Positions 36,354 through 47,648 of a stretch of DNA of 64,000 nucleotides are shown piece by piece. This DNA comes from Novosphingobium sp. SG919. GTDB lineage: Bacteria; Pseudomonadota; Alphaproteobacteria; Sphingomonadales; Sphingomonadaceae. The notes under the pieces were generated by a model, which was not told where the DNA came from, made no database searches, and worked only from the letters and a program-made list of their open reading frames with translations. The stretch is from the NCBI RefSeq assembly GCF_012932495.1, contig NZ_JABCNG010000003.1, positions 186,001 to 250,000 on the forward strand, read 5' to 3'. Made by a program: the position numbers and the translations under genes. Every line of letters begins with the position of its first letter. Position 1 is the stretch's first letter.

Positions 36354-36386
36354 AAAAAAGGCCGGGGAAGAACCCCGGCCCCTTTT
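36354..36386. terminator. Bidirectional terminator between the phytase-like gene and rpmB
   Basis: GGCCGGGG and CCCCGGCC pair perfectly over a 5-base loop. On the minus strand the stem is followed by T6, terminating rpmB; on the plus strand TTTT follows after CC, serving the phytase-like gene. Confidence 0.8.
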
Positions 36387-36406
36387 GAGCATCGATGCGC
36401 AGCCGA

Positions 36407-36697
36407 TCAGGCGGCGGCAGCGACAGCCTTGACCAGCTCGCGCTTCACCTTGAGGGCGCGGGCGCTGAGCTTGTCGCTGTCCTGCTTGAGCAGCCAGTTG
36501 TCGAGGCCGCCGTTGTGCTCAACCGAGCGCAGGCCGTGGGTCGACACGCGGAACTTGAAGCTGCGATCCAGCTTTTCCGACATCAGCGTGACGTTCTGGA
36601 GATTGGGGAGGAACACGCGCTTGGTCTTGTTGTTGGCGTGGCTCACGTTGTGACCGATCTGGCGGCCCTTACCGGTCAGTTCGCAAATGCGCGACAT
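36407..36697 (-). CDS. rpmB: 50S ribosomal protein L28
   Basis: A 96-residue basic ribosomal protein. The opening [36 protein letters not shown], in pieces [18 protein letters not shown] and [11 protein letters not shown], is the L28 signature in the usual alphaproteobacterial length. It ends in an Ala tail (VKAVAAAA). Single-gene unit, with a strong terminator below and divergent tadA above. Confidence 0.97.
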   Translation of the reverse strand: MSRICELTGKGRQIGHNVSHANNKTKRVFLPNLQNVTLMSEKLDRSFKFRVSTHGLRSVEHNGGLDNWLLKQDSDKLSARALKVKRELVKAVAAAA

Positions 36698-36830
36698 GGC
36701 TAAAAACTCGCTTCGTGTTCTGGTGATCTATCTGGAAGCTGGGGCCATTATCGAATCCGTCGGCGAAGTCAAGGATTCGTGGCACCTTCATGCCTTGTTC
36801 GGCCCAGAATGTGTGTTAGGCGGATGCACG

Positions 36831-37289
36831 ATGACCCGTTGGCCCCTGCCCGAACCCATGAAACTGGCGCTGGAACAGGCCCATGCGGCCGCCTTGCACG
36901 GCGAAGTGCCGATCGGCGCGGTGATCGTCAAGGGTGGCGAGGTGATCGCCGCCGCGCACAATCGCCCACGCGAATTGCACGATCCCACCGCCCATGCCGA
37001 AATGCTGGCGATTCGCGCGGCAGCGGCCGCGCTGGGCCAGGAACGGCTGGACGGATGCGATCTGTGGGTCACGCTCGAACCCTGCCCGATGTGCGCCGGC
37101 GCGATTGCCCATGCCCGGCTGGCCCGCGTCTATTACGCCGCGCCCGATCCCAAGGGCGGCGCGGTGGAACACGGGCCGCGGCTGTTCGACCAACCCACCT
37201 GCCTGCATCGCCCCGAAATCTATCCCGGCCTGGGCGAGGCGGAAAGCGCTACGCTGCTGCGCGACTTCTTCCGCGCGCGGCGGGGATAG
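36831..37289 (+). CDS. tadA: tRNA-specific adenosine deaminase
   Basis: A 152-residue zinc deaminase that converts A34 to inosine in tRNA-Arg(ACG). The catalytic HAE is at 55-57 (DPTAHAEMLAIR) and the zinc Cys pair at 85 and 88 (LEPCPMCAGAIAHAR). GEVPIGAVIVKGGEVIAAAHN fits the family. ATG at 36831 was chosen; an in-frame extension upstream runs into the divergent rpmB promoter and has no family sequence. Confidence 0.95.
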   Translation: MTRWPLPEPMKLALEQAHAAALHGEVPIGAVIVKGGEVIAAAHNRPRELHDPTAHAEMLAIRAAAAALGQERLDGCDLWVTLEPCPMCAGAIAHARLARVYYAAPDPKGGAVEHGPRLFDQPTCLHRPEIYPGLGEAESATLLRDFFRARRG

Positions 37290-37293
37290 GAAA

Positions 37294-37328
37294 ATGGCCC
37301 CGGAACGCGTCCGGGGCCATCTGCTTTT
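37294..37328. terminator. Terminator between convergent tadA and metK
   Basis: ATGGCCCCGGA (37294-37304) pairs with TCCGGGGCCAT (37310-37320), an 11-pair perfect stem with a 5-base loop, followed by CTGCTTTT on the plus strand and TTT on the minus strand. Confidence 0.75.
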
Positions 37329-37348
37329 CAAAGCTGGGGCGGGAGACC

Positions 37349-38566
<1,218 letters not shown>

Positions 38567-38582
38567 GGGCAAAGGGTCCGAT

Positions 38583-38598
38583 ATAAAGCAATCTTTAT
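38583..38598 (-). promoter_or_regulatory. Palindromic operator candidate upstream of metK
   Basis: ATAAAG-caat-CTTTAT is a perfect 6-bp inverted repeat in a very AT-poor neighbourhood, 17 bases before the metK start. ArsR-type SahR repressors that sense S-adenosylhomocysteine regulate metK-like genes in many proteobacteria (known). Whether this exact site is theirs is inference. It could also form a small hairpin in the metK leader. No SAM-II or SAH aptamer was recognized. Confidence 0.45.
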
Positions 38599-38608
38599 GT
38601 GCCGCCTC

Positions 38609-40243
38609 CTAGCGCGGGCGGCGCCGCGAGGCAACCAGCCCCGCCAAAAGAAGACCTGCGGCCCACAAAAGCGGCAATGTATTGCCCATTCGCGCAAACG
38701 GGGTAGGGGCCAACGCGGGTGGCACCAGCCCATCGATGCGGCTGGCCACGTGGCGCGGGATGAAGGCACGCACGCCGCCGCGCGCATCGATCACCGCCGA
38801 AATGCCGTTGGTGGTGGAACGCAGCACCGGCAAGCCTTCCTCGATCGCGCGCAACCGTGCCTGGGCCAGGTGCTGCGGCGGGCCCCAGGCGCCGAACCAG
38901 CCATCGTTCGACGGATTGAACAGCACGGCGGGGCGGTTCGCGCGGTCGATCACCTGGCCGGAAAAGACGATTTCATAGCAGATCTGCACACCCACGCGCG
39001 GCAGGCCCTGGCCCGAAAGATCGAGCGTGCGCGGCCCAGGCCCTGACCAATAATCGAAATCGCCTGCCACCAGGCGTGAGAGGCCGAGCGGTGTGAGCAG
39101 GCCGCGCATCGGCAGATATTCGCCATAAGGCACCAGGTGCGCCTTGGCATAATGCCCGCGGATCGCGCCCTGGCTGTCGATCGCGGTCACCACGTTCCAG
39201 GCGCCCACCGGCATCGCGGCGGGTGCCGGATTGGGCTTGAACGCCAAGTCTACCGCGCCGGTCAGCAACAGCGCGCCCGGCCCGACCACGCGGCCCATCC
39301 GCGCGCGGGCCAGCAGCGGATCGCCGGCAAAGGTGGTGGCGGCATACCAGGCCGCCGGATAGCCGGTCTGGAGGTAATCGGGCACGCCGCTTTCGGGCCA
39401 CAGCACCAGGCGCCGCTGGCCATAGACGCGCGGCAGGCTGAGCGCGGCGGCGCGCTGGAACTGCGCTTCATAGCGGGTGGGATCGTTGATCTCATCCTGG
39501 CCGATGTTCGGCTGGACCAGCGTGAACGGCACGGTGCCCGCCCCCTGCTGCCCGCCCAGCGGCAACAGGAACAGCGCCACCGGCAGGGCGAAGTGCGCGC
39601 CGGCCAGGGCCCAGCGCCGCTGCACCCCGGCGCGCAGGGCAAACAGCCATTGCCCCGCCAGCAGCACCACCACCCCCGACAAGGCATACGTGCCCAGCCA
39701 AGGCAGCACGCGCGCCAGGCCAGGCCGATCGAACCCGCCCAGCGCCGTGGCCGCCAGCGGATTCCATGGGAAACCGGTGCAGACCCAGCCGCGTGCCCAT
39801 TCGGTCACGATCCACAAGGCCGCCAGCGTGGGCACCGGCGCCAGGCGCCAGCGCCGCCCCAGCCACCACGCCAGCAGCGTGGCAGCGGCCGGAAACAGCG
39901 CGAGATAGACCGCCAGCAGCAGCACCGCGATCCAGCCCAGCCAGGCCGGCATCTGCGCCTGATAAGTGAAAGCCGTGGCGATCCAGCCGTTTCCGGTGGA
40001 AAAATGGCCCCAGCCCCACAGCCAGCCCACCAACAGGGCATGGAACGGCGTGCGCGCCCGCTGCATCCGCGCGGCCAGCACGGCCAGCGCCAGCAGGGTG
40101 AGCGGCCACCATCCCAGCGGGGCAAAGCCCAGCGCCCCCAGCGCGCCCGCCACCACCAGCATGATCGCTTCGCCACGGCGGGACAGGGGATCATCACCCA
40201 GCGCAAGCAGCGCGGCGAAACGGGAGCGGAGCCAGGCGTTCAT
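38609..40243 (-). CDS. lnt: Apolipoprotein N-acyltransferase
   Basis: A 544-residue inner-membrane enzyme that adds the third acyl chain to lipoproteins. The first ~220 residues hold several helices (VAGALGALGFAPLGWWPLTLLALAVLAA and following). The periplasmic nitrilase-like domain carries the Glu-Lys-Cys triad in LWPESGVPDY, KAHLVPYGEYLPMRG and GVQICYEIVFSG. The C-terminal helix ends in RRRPR. It precedes metK by 42 bases on the same strand. A terminator at 40311-40340 separates it from the DUF4167 gene upstream. Confidence 0.95.
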   Translation of the reverse strand: MNAWLRSRFAALLALGDDPLSRRGEAIMLVVAGALGALGFAPLGWWPLTLLALAVLAARMQRARTPFHALLVGWLWGWGHFSTGNGWIATAFTYQAQMPAWLGWIAVLLLAVYLALFPAAATLLAWWLGRRWRLAPVPTLAALWIVTEWARGWVCTGFPWNPLAATALGGFDRPGLARVLPWLGTYALSGVVVLLAGQWLFALRAGVQRRWALAGAHFALPVALFLLPLGGQQGAGTVPFTLVQPNIGQDEINDPTRYEAQFQRAAALSLPRVYGQRRLVLWPESGVPDYLQTGYPAAWYAATTFAGDPLLARARMGRVVGPGALLLTGAVDLAFKPNPAPAAMPVGAWNVVTAIDSQGAIRGHYAKAHLVPYGEYLPMRGLLTPLGLSRLVAGDFDYWSGPGPRTLDLSGQGLPRVGVQICYEIVFSGQVIDRANRPAVLFNPSNDGWFGAWGPPQHLAQARLRAIEEGLPVLRSTTNGISAVIDARGGVRAFIPRHVASRIDGLVPPALAPTPFARMGNTLPLLWAAGLLLAGLVASRRRPR

Positions 40244-40310
40244 CGTGCCGTTCTATGCGGTGGCCCGGCGGCCAGGGCAAGCGCGGCCGCGGCAGAGCGT
40301 TGCGACCACG

Positions 40311-40340
40311 AAAAAAGGCGCCCGGGCTGCGGGCGCCTTT
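40311..40340 (-). terminator. Terminator of the DUF4167 gene
   Basis: On the minus strand AAAGGCGCCC pairs with GGGCGCCTTT over a 7-base loop, followed by a run of Ts (the six As at 40311-40316 on the plus strand). It is 26 bases beyond the DUF4167 stop. Confidence 0.8.
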
Positions 40341-40365
40341 CTATCGTACGGCCATGCCGAAAGGA

Positions 40366-41319
40366 TCAGCCTTCGGCGCTTTCGGGCAGCGGGTTCTTGC
40401 GCGGGCGGCCACGGCGCTTGGGCGCGGGGGCCGCTTCGCTGGCCGGCTCGGCCACCGAGGCTTCGGGCGCGCGCGTTTCGGCCACGGTGGGTTGCGGGGC
40501 GGGTTGCGGGGCCGCTTCCACAGCCGGTTCGCTGCGCACGCCGATCGCGGGCGGCAGGCTGGACGGATCGAGCCCTTCGGCCGGCGCGGCGCGGCGCGGG
40601 CGGCGTTCGGTGCGGGCACGGGGCCCACGCGGGCTGCGGCTTTCGCGGATGAAGGGGTTGTCGGTCACGTCGATCACCGGCTCGCCCTCGTCGGCGCGGA
40701 CGCCTTCAAGCGGCACCGGCTGGTCGATCGGCGCTGCGCCTTCGGCCGGGGCCTGCTGCGCGCGGCGGTCTTCGAAGCGGCGGCGGCCATTGCCTTCGCG
40801 ATCCTGGCGCTCGGCACGCTCCGGGCGTTCCGCGCGTTCGGGCCGTTCGCTGCGCTCTGCCCGCTCTGCCCGTTCGGGACGCTCGGCACGTTCCGGGCGT
40901 TCGGTCCGCTCGGGGCGATCCTGGCGCTCGGTGTTGCGGGCTTCGCGGTCCTCGCGGCGGACATACGGCCGATCGAAAGCGGGAAAATCGCCTTCGATCG
41001 AGAAATCCATGCCGTCATCCTCGGGCTCGCCCTCGGTCCAGCGTTCGCCATTGCCGCTATGGCGCTGGCGCGCTTCTTCCTGGCGCAGCCGGGTATCGGC
41101 AATCACGCGGAAATAGTGATCGGCAAACTGCAGATAGTATTCGGCCTGGACACGATCCCCGTTGAGGTGGGCATCCTGCGCCATCTTGCGATACTTTTCG
41201 AGCAGCTGGGGCGCATTGCCCCGCGCGCGGCTGTCGATTCGATTGAGCTGCTGGCCGCCACCTTGCGGACGATTGTTACCGCGGCCGCGCCGGCGGTTGT
41301 TCCCACGATTGTTGTTCAA
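40366..41319 (-). CDS. DUF4167 domain-containing protein with Arg/Glu-rich repeats
   Basis: A 317-residue protein. Residues 1-85 are the DUF4167 domain: NRRRGRGNNRP, RIDSRARGNAPQLLEKYRKMAQ and DAHLNGDRVQAEYYLQFADH. This domain is widespread in alphaproteobacteria, probably RNA-associated, with unknown function. The middle is a low-complexity run of ERP/ERA/ERS triplets (DNA 40790-40940), and the C-terminus is Ala/Pro rich ending in KRRGRPRKNPLPES, an AT-hook-like motif. TTG at 41319 gives the expected MNNNRGNNRR opening, 10 bases after AAGGA. Confidence 0.85.
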   Translation of the reverse strand: MNNNRGNNRRRGRGNNRPQGGGQQLNRIDSRARGNAPQLLEKYRKMAQDAHLNGDRVQAEYYLQFADHYFRVIADTRLRQEEARQRHSGNGERWTEGEPEDDGMDFSIEGDFPAFDRPYVRREDREARNTERQDRPERTERPERAERPERAERAERSERPERAERPERAERQDREGNGRRRFEDRRAQQAPAEGAAPIDQPVPLEGVRADEGEPVIDVTDNPFIRESRSPRGPRARTERRPRRAAPAEGLDPSSLPPAIGVRSEPAVEAAPQPAPQPTVAETRAPEASVAEPASEAAPAPKRRGRPRKNPLPESAEG

Positions 41320-41528
41320 CTCAGGCACGTCCTTGTTTGGGGCGGCTGTCGGTATCTTGTGCTGATCCTGTCGCCGCGCAACCCTCCGCCACGCGCCCGC
41401 AACGCACGGGTGCGCAGATTCCCAGCATCTGCCAGCCGGAAGCCCCTGCAAGAGGGCCGATGCGGGTGCAAATGGTGGAGCTGGCCGGGACGGGAAGCCT
41501 TCATCCGTCGCCCTGCCTGCTGGCACAA

Positions 41529-42407
41529 TTAGTGATCGCTTGCGGGCTTGCCAAGCGAAATATTGTGGCAAAACGTCATTTCCACAGCCCTGTCACGCCC
41601 GGCGAGATCGGGATGCACCCGCGCCGCCAGGCCATGGGCCTGCGCCAGGGCGACCACGGCCGCGCCTTGTTGCCAGCCGATCTCCACCACCGCAACGCCG
41701 CCTGGCGCCAGGAGTTCAGGCAGTTGCGGCACCAGCACGGCATAATCGGCCATGCCGTCGGCCCCGGCAAACAGGGCGCTGGCCGGTTCGAAATCGCGCA
41801 CGCCGGGCTCGAGCGGGGCCTCGTCTTCCACATAGGGCGGGTTGGCCAGGATCAGGTCGAACCGGCCCAGCGCGGCGGCCCAGCCAGGGCGGGTCCAGTC
41901 GCCCGGCTGCATGCGCGCGCGCGCGTCCAGCCCCAGGCGCAGCGCATTGCCCGCTGCCACCACCCGCGCCGCATCCGATCGCTCGATCCCCGTGCCCACC
42001 GCCTGCGGCCAGATCGACAGCGCCGCCAGCAACAGCGCGCCAGAGCCGGTGCCGAGATCGAGAATGCGCGCCGGCGGGCGGCCTTCCAGTGCGCGCTGCG
42101 CCAACTCGATCAAGGTCTCGCTATCCCCGCGCGGGATCAGCACCGCCGGATTGACCGCCAGTTCCAGCCCATAGAATTCCTGGGTGCCCACGATATAGGG
42201 CACCGGCTCGTGGCATGTCCGCCGCGCAACCAGCGCGGCAAAACCGGCCGGCTCGGGTGCATCCATGTGGCGCAGCAGCACGTCGGTGCGGGTGCAACCC
42301 AGGGCATGGGCCATCAACACCTCGGCATCGAGCCGCGCGGTGTCGCTGCTGGGTGCAAGGGTCTGCGCGGCCTGGAACAGCGCCTGGCGGACGGTTGGAT
42401 CAGTCAT
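41529..42407 (-). CDS. prmC: Release factor glutamine methyltransferase
   Basis: A 292-residue SAM-dependent enzyme that methylates the Gln of the GGQ motif in release factors. The SAM site is [16 protein letters not shown], and the catalytic NPPY is in [43 protein letters not shown] is also typical. ATG at 42407 overlaps the prfA end by 8 bases, the standard prfA-prmC arrangement. Confidence 0.95.
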   Translation of the reverse strand: MTDPTVRQALFQAAQTLAPSSDTARLDAEVLMAHALGCTRTDVLLRHMDAPEPAGFAALVARRTCHEPVPYIVGTQEFYGLELAVNPAVLIPRGDSETLIELAQRALEGRPPARILDLGTGSGALLLAALSIWPQAVGTGIERSDAARVVAAGNALRLGLDARARMQPGDWTRPGWAAALGRFDLILANPPYVEDEAPLEPGVRDFEPASALFAGADGMADYAVLVPQLPELLAPGGVAVVEIGWQQGAAVVALAQAHGLAARVHPDLAGRDRAVEMTFCHNISLGKPASDH

Positions 42408-43470
42408 CCATCGCGGCCAGGCGCTTGGCCTGGTCTTCGGCGGTAAGCGCATCGATCAGTTCGCCCAAGCCCGGGCCGGCGAGCACTTCGGGCAGGCGGT
42501 GCAGCGTCAGGTTGATGCGGTGATCGGTCACGCGGCCTTGCGGGAAATTGTAGGTGCGGATGCGTTCCGAACGGTCGCCCGAGCCGACCAGCGCGCGGCG
42601 GGCTTCGGCTTCGGCGCCCTGGGCCTGTTCGCGGCGCAAGTCATAGAGCCGGGTGCGCAGCACCTGCATCGCCTTGGCCTTGTTCTTGTGCTGGCTGCGT
42701 TCGTCCTGCTGTGTCACCACCAGGCCGGTGGGCAGGTGGGTGATGCGCACCGCCGAATCGGTGGTGTTGACGTGCTGGCCGCCTGCGCCGCTGGCGCGGT
42801 AGATGTCGATCTTGATGTCCTTGTCCTCGATCGCCACGTCCACTTCATCGGCTTCGGGCAGGACGGCGACGGTGGCGGCGCTGGTATGGATGCGCCCGCC
42901 GCTTTCGGTCACCGGCACGCGCTGCACGCGGTGCACCCCGCTTTCGAACTTGAGCCGTGCGAACACGCCCTGGCCGGCGACATGGGCGATCACTTCCTTG
43001 AAGCCGCCCAGTTCGCTGGCATTGGCGCTGATCACTTCAACCTTCCAGCCCTGCTCGGCGGCAAAGCGTTCGTACATGCGGAACAGGTCTGCCGCGAACA
43101 GCGCCGCTTCGTCGCCGCCGGTCCCGGCGCGGATTTCCAGCATGGCCGGGCGCACGTCGGCCGAATCGCGCGGCAGCATGGCAATGGCCAGCGTCCGCTC
43201 GGCCTCGGGCAGCAGGCTGCGAAGGCTGTGCATTTCCTCTTCGGCGAGCGCGCGCATCTCGGCGTCGGGTTCTTCCAGCGCGGCCAGGCTGGCCAGTTCG
43301 GCGCGCATGACCTGCACCGCCCGCGCGGCCCGCGCGACCGGTTCCAGCTCGGCATAGTCGCGGCTGGCGGCAACGAAGCCTTCGCCTTCCAGCGTGCCCG
43401 AAGCCAGGCGCGCTTCCAGTTCGGCAAAACGCGCCGCGATCTGCCCCAGACGTGCGTCGGAAACGGCCAT
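42400..43470 (-). CDS. prfA: Peptide chain release factor 1
   Basis: A 356-residue factor that terminates translation at UAA and [25 protein letters not shown] has the catalytic GGQ, and [25 protein letters not shown] carries the anticodon-like tripeptide PVT of RF1 (PAT in E. coli). ATG at 43470 overlaps the hisS stop (TGATG), and prmC follows, so hisS-prfA-prmC form one unit. Confidence 0.97.
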   Translation of the reverse strand: MAVSDARLGQIAARFAELEARLASGTLEGEGFVAASRDYAELEPVARAARAVQVMRAELASLAALEEPDAEMRALAEEEMHSLRSLLPEAERTLAIAMLPRDSADVRPAMLEIRAGTGGDEAALFAADLFRMYERFAAEQGWKVEVISANASELGGFKEVIAHVAGQGVFARLKFESGVHRVQRVPVTESGGRIHTSAATVAVLPEADEVDVAIEDKDIKIDIYRASGAGGQHVNTTDSAVRITHLPTGLVVTQQDERSQHKNKAKAMQVLRTRLYDLRREQAQGAEAEARRALVGSGDRSERIRTYNFPQGRVTDHRINLTLHRLPEVLAGPGLGELIDALTAEDQAKRLAAMDD

Positions 43471-44732
43471 CAGGCGGCGATGTGCGCCGGAATCGCGTGG
43501 AGGGCCATGCGCTCCTGCGTGCCGGTAACCAGGTTCTTGACCGTCGCTTCGCCCGCCGCCAGTTCCTCGTCGCCCACGATCAGGGCAAAGCGCGCGCCGC
43601 TTTCGTTGGCGCGGCTCATCCGCTTCTTCATGTTGCCGCGATAGCCCATGTCCACGGTCAACCCGCCCCGGCGCAGCGTGGCGGCCAGGCCCAGGCACGC
43701 GGCCTCTGCCGCCGCGCCCATCGGCACGATCGCCACGTCGGCCGCCGGTTCGGCAATCGTGCGGCTATCGGCCACCAGCATGGCCAGCCGCTCGATCCCC
43801 GCAGCCCAGCCCACCGCCGGGGTGGCCGGGCCACCCAAGGCTTCGAGCAGCCCGTCATAGCGCCCGCCGCCCAGCACGGTGCCCTGCGCGCCCAGCCGGT
43901 CGGTGATGAATTCGAACGCGGTGTGGCGATAGTAATCCAGGCCCCGCACCAGCGCCGGCGCGCGAACCCAGGCCACGCCGGCCGCATCGAGGCCCGCCGT
44001 CACCTTGCCGAAAAAGTCCTGCGCTTCATCAGACAGGAACTGGTCGATCATCGGCGCATCGGCCGTGAACGGCTTGTCGCGCGGGTCCTTGGAATCGAGG
44101 ATGCGCAGCGGGTTGCGCTCCAGCCGGTCCTGCGAATCTTCGGAAAGCTGGTCCTTGTGGGCACGGAAGTATTCGATCAGCGCCGCGCGCCAGGCCTCGC
44201 GGCTGGGCCCGTCGCCCAAGGTGTTGAGGTTAAGCGTCACGCCGTCGGCAATGCCCAGTTCGCGCAGCAACTGGTCGGCCATGACCAGCAATTCCACGTC
44301 GGCCTGCGGCTCGGCGGCGCCGATCACTTCGGCATCGATCTGGTGGAACTGGCGATAGCGGCCCTTTTGCGGGCGTTCATAGCGGAACAGGGGGCCATGC
44401 GTCGCGATCTTGAGCGGGGCGTGCTGCTGCCAACCGTTGGTGAGATAGGCCCGGGCCAGGCCGGCGGTGAATTCGGGCCGCAGGGTCAGCGATTCCCCGC
44501 CGCGATCCTCGAACGAATACATTTCCTTGGAGACCACGTCGGTGGTTTCGCCCAGCGAGCGAGAGAACACCGTGGTCTTTTCGAACACCGGCATTTCCAC
44601 CCGGCGAAAGCGGTAGAGCTTGCGCACGCGCTCGAACGTTTCGACGACATGGCCGAAGGCTTCCGCCTCGGCGCCGAAGATGTCCTGGGTGCCACGGATG
44701 GCCTGCGGGGTGGGGATCGCTTGCTTGCTCAT
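43470..44732 (-). CDS. hisS: Histidine--tRNA ligase
   Basis: A 420-residue class II synthetase. Motif 2 region [14 protein letters not shown] and [19 protein letters not shown], the His-specific [16 protein letters not shown] and motif 3 region [32 protein letters not shown] are present. An anticodon-binding domain ([23 protein letters not shown]) closes it. ATG at 44732 starts [20 protein letters not shown]. First gene of the hisS-prfA-prmC unit; it diverges from the M61 peptidase gene. Confidence 0.97.
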   Translation of the reverse strand: MSKQAIPTPQAIRGTQDIFGAEAEAFGHVVETFERVRKLYRFRRVEMPVFEKTTVFSRSLGETTDVVSKEMYSFEDRGGESLTLRPEFTAGLARAYLTNGWQQHAPLKIATHGPLFRYERPQKGRYRQFHQIDAEVIGAAEPQADVELLVMADQLLRELGIADGVTLNLNTLGDGPSREAWRAALIEYFRAHKDQLSEDSQDRLERNPLRILDSKDPRDKPFTADAPMIDQFLSDEAQDFFGKVTAGLDAAGVAWVRAPALVRGLDYYRHTAFEFITDRLGAQGTVLGGGRYDGLLEALGGPATPAVGWAAGIERLAMLVADSRTIAEPAADVAIVPMGAAAEAACLGLAATLRRGGLTVDMGYRGNMKKRMSRANESGARFALIVGDEELAAGEATVKNLVTGTQERMALHAIPAHIAA

Positions 44733-44834
44733 GGCGCGCGCGGATAGCGGCTTTCGCGCGGTGGGGGAAGCTTCTGCGGCAAATGGTCGCGCTTTGAGCC
44801 CATCTGGCCGTTGCGAATGAGACTTTATCACGCC

Positions 44835-46859
44835 ATGAAAGGGGCCATGCGCAAGACCCCCCAAGGCATTGGCCTCCTTTCCGCCCTTTCGTTGTCCACC
44901 CTGATGCTGGTTCAGCCGGCGCTGGCCCAGGTCCAGCCCCCCAGCAACAGCCGCCCGATGGCTGTGCCGATCACGCCGTCGGTGCCCGATGCACAGGATG
45001 TGCCCTACGTTGGCACGATCGGCTTGCAGATCGACGCGACCGATCTTGCCACCGGTGCCTTTCGCGTGGTGGAAACCGTGCCCGTGGCGCAGGGCGCCAA
45101 GGAACTGATCCTGCAATTGCCGCGCTGGCTGCCCGGCGAACACGGCCCGCGCGGCCCGGTGGCCGAGCTTGCCCAGATCACCTTCGAGGCCAAGGGCCAA
45201 AAGCTGGCATGGACGCGCGATCCGGTGGAAGTGAACGCCTTCCACATCACCCTGCCGGCCGGCACCAGCGAAGTGGTGGCCCGCTTCGTCCACACCTCGC
45301 CGCTGCGCGAGAGCGAAGGGCGCATCACCGTCACGCGCGAAATGCTCAACCTGCAGTGGGAGAAGATGAGCCTCTATCCCGCCGGCTATTACGTGCGCCA
45401 GATCAAGGTGCGCCCCACCGTCACCTTCCCGCAAGGGTGGACCGTGTTCACCGCGCTCGACGGCAAGACGCAAAGCGGCAGCGGCAACACTGTGACCTGG
45501 GCCGAGACGGACTATGAAACCCTGGTCGATTCGCCGATCTTCGCCGGGATCTATGCCGCGCGGCACGATCTGGGGCATGACGTCACTCTCGATCTGGTGG
45601 CCGACAAGCCCGAACTGCTGGCGATCAAGCCGGAAAACCTGCAGGCCTATCGCAACCTGGCCGACGAGGCCGTGGCCGCGTTCGGCGCGCGCCACTTCGA
45701 TCACTACGATTTCCTCCTCGCGCTGACCGACCGGATGGGCGGCATCGGCCTGGAGCATCACCGCTCCAGCGAAAACCAGCAGGAGCCCAAGAGCCTGACC
45801 GACTGGGCCGGCTATGACTGGGACCGCAACGTGATCGCCCACGAATTCAGCCACAGCTGGGATGGCAAGTATCGCCGTTCGGCCAAGCTGTGGACGCCCG
45901 ACTATCGCCAGCCGATGCAGGACAACCTGCTGTGGGTCTATGAAGGGCAAACCCAGTTCTGGGGCTTGGTCCTGGCCGCGCGCTCGGGCGTGCAGAGCAA
46001 GGACATGGTGCTGGGCAGCCTGGCCAACTATGCCGGCACCTTCAGCCAGATGGCCGGGCGCGAGTGGCGCTCGGTCGAAGACACCACGCTCGATCCGGTC
46101 TTCGCCGCGCGCAAGCCCAAGCCCTATGCCTCGCTCACCCGGGGCGAGGACTATTACACCGAAGGCGCGCTGGTATGGCTGGAAGCCGACCAGATCATCC
46201 GCGACGGCACGGCCGGCAAACGCGGCCTGGACGATTTCGCCAAGGCATTCTTCGGCGTGCGCGACGGTGATTGGGGCGTGCTGACTTATGAATTCGAGGA
46301 CGTGGTCAAGACGCTGAACGGCATCTATCCCTATGACTGGGCCAGCTTCCTCACGACCCGGCTGCAGACGCCGGGCCAGCCGGTGCCGCTGGGTGGGGTC
46401 GAACGCGGCGGCTACAAGCTCGAATTCCGCGAAGAGCCCAACCCCTATGACAAGGCGCGCATGGCCGATGCCAAGGTGCTGGGCCTGTTCAACTCGCTCG
46501 GCGTGACGCTGGACAAGGACGGCAAGGTCACGGCCTCGCGCTGGGATGGCCCGGCGTTCAAGGCCGGCCTGGTTTCGGGGATGCAGGTGGTGGCCGTCAA
46601 CGGCGACGCCTATGACGCCGACAAGCTCAAGGCCGCGATCACCAATGCCAAGACCGGCAACCCCGGCGCGGGCCGGCCGATCGAACTGCTGGTCAAGCGC
46701 GACGATCGCTATGTCACGCTGCCGATCACATATGCCGATGGCCTGCGCTGGCCCTGGCTGGTGCGCGCCGCGCCCGGCACGGCGCCGACCGGTCTCGACA
46801 AGCTGCTCAGCCCCAAGGCCGGCAAGAGCAAGACCGGCACGAGCAGGGCTGGCAAGTGA
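44835..46859 (+). CDS. M61 family metallopeptidase (glycyl aminopeptidase-like)
   Basis: A 674-residue exported zinc peptidase. A signal peptide ([26 protein letters not shown]) is followed by an N-terminal beta domain, the thermolysin-like region with HEFSH in [16 protein letters not shown] and the downstream Glu in [18 protein letters not shown], and a C-terminal PDZ domain ([27 protein letters not shown]). M61 members cleave N-terminal Gly or Ala. The start is uncertain among in-frame ATGs at 44817, 44835 and 44847. The C-terminal tail is [14 protein letters not shown], and the stop overlaps the next start. Confidence 0.9.
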   Translation: MKGAMRKTPQGIGLLSALSLSTLMLVQPALAQVQPPSNSRPMAVPITPSVPDAQDVPYVGTIGLQIDATDLATGAFRVVETVPVAQGAKELILQLPRWLPGEHGPRGPVAELAQITFEAKGQKLAWTRDPVEVNAFHITLPAGTSEVVARFVHTSPLRESEGRITVTREMLNLQWEKMSLYPAGYYVRQIKVRPTVTFPQGWTVFTALDGKTQSGSGNTVTWAETDYETLVDSPIFAGIYAARHDLGHDVTLDLVADKPELLAIKPENLQAYRNLADEAVAAFGARHFDHYDFLLALTDRMGGIGLEHHRSSENQQEPKSLTDWAGYDWDRNVIAHEFSHSWDGKYRRSAKLWTPDYRQPMQDNLLWVYEGQTQFWGLVLAARSGVQSKDMVLGSLANYAGTFSQMAGREWRSVEDTTLDPVFAARKPKPYASLTRGEDYYTEGALVWLEADQIIRDGTAGKRGLDDFAKAFFGVRDGDWGVLTYEFEDVVKTLNGIYPYDWASFLTTRLQTPGQPVPLGGVERGGYKLEFREEPNPYDKARMADAKVLGLFNSLGVTLDKDGKVTASRWDGPAFKAGLVSGMQVVAVNGDAYDADKLKAAITNAKTGNPGAGRPIELLVKRDDRYVTLPITYADGLRWPWLVRAAPGTAPTGLDKLLSPKAGKSKTGTSRAGK

Positions 46860-47530
46860 TGGCGCGGGCCGGGTGGCACCCGGGCCGCCTGGCCCCGCCC
46901 CGCTTTCTTATGTTCCTGTTGCTGTTCATGGGCGGCACCGCTGGCTGGTGGGTGTGGCACCCGCTCAGCCAGAAGGGTGCCGAACTGGCCGATTCGCTGG
47001 CCATGGGCTTTGACTTTGCTGCACTCGCCTTCCTGGGCTCGTTGATTCCGCTGCTGCGCTGTGCCGATGCCGATACCATGCGGCAAAGCTCGGTGGACAA
47101 CGATGCCAACCGCGCGGCGGTGCTGTGCATCACCACGGTGCTGACCCTGGTGGTCATGGCGGCGATCGCCGGCGAACTGCCGCGCGCCGCCCATGGCGAT
47201 TCGCTGGCCAAGGTGCGGCTGATCGGCACGCTGCTGCTGACCTGGCTTTTTGCCAACACGGTCTATGGCCTGCACTATGCCCATCTTTACTATACCCGCG
47301 ACGAAGACAGCGGAAAGGATCGCGGCGGCTTGGACTTTCCCGATACCAAGACCCCCGACTATTTCGATTTCGCCTATTTTTCATTCACCTTGGGCATGAC
47401 GTTCCAGACTTCGGACACCGCGATCACCAGCGGGCGCGTGCGCCGGATCGTGACGCTGCATTCCTTTGCCGCCCTTGTTTTCAACATCGGCGTGATCGCC
47501 TTCACCATCAACGCGCTGGGCGCCGGTTAA
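46859..47530 (+). CDS. DUF1345 domain-containing membrane protein
   Basis: A 223-residue integral membrane protein with five or so helices and the family segment [33 protein letters not shown], here in pieces [16 protein letters not shown] and [11 protein letters not shown]. Function of DUF1345 unknown. ATG at 46859 forms TGATG with the M61 stop; the preceding GTG at 46856 is an alternative. Confidence 0.87.
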   Translation: MARAGWHPGRLAPPRFLMFLLLFMGGTAGWWVWHPLSQKGAELADSLAMGFDFAALAFLGSLIPLLRCADADTMRQSSVDNDANRAAVLCITTVLTLVVMAAIAGELPRAAHGDSLAKVRLIGTLLLTWLFANTVYGLHYAHLYYTRDEDSGKDRGGLDFPDTKTPDYFDFAYFSFTLGMTFQTSDTAITSGRVRRIVTLHSFAALVFNIGVIAFTINALGAG

Positions 47531-47648
47531 CCAACGATAGGGGAATGCGTCACAAGTATTGTTGCGACGCAAAAGCCACGGCGCTAGAGCCGGTGGACGG
47601 CGAACAACAACTGGCCCGACGGGCCTGAACCAAGGCAAGAAAGAACCG

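Noticed and set aside
38567..38608. A SAM or SAH riboswitch before metK
   Set aside because: The gap is only 42 bases, and I could not match the conserved cores of SAM-II, SAM/SAH or SAH aptamers; the palindrome fits a protein operator better.
40790..40940. Regularly spaced nucleotide repeats that look like a CRISPR-type array
   Set aside because: They are in-frame codons for Glu-Arg-Pro/Ala triplets within a DUF4167 protein. Spacing is 9-12 bases and there are no unique spacers or cas genes.
43470..45950. A fusion of hisS with an N-terminal 400-residue extension
   Set aside because: The extension is antisense to the M61 peptidase gene. The hisS product starts at its canonical [10 protein letters not shown] and has normal length.
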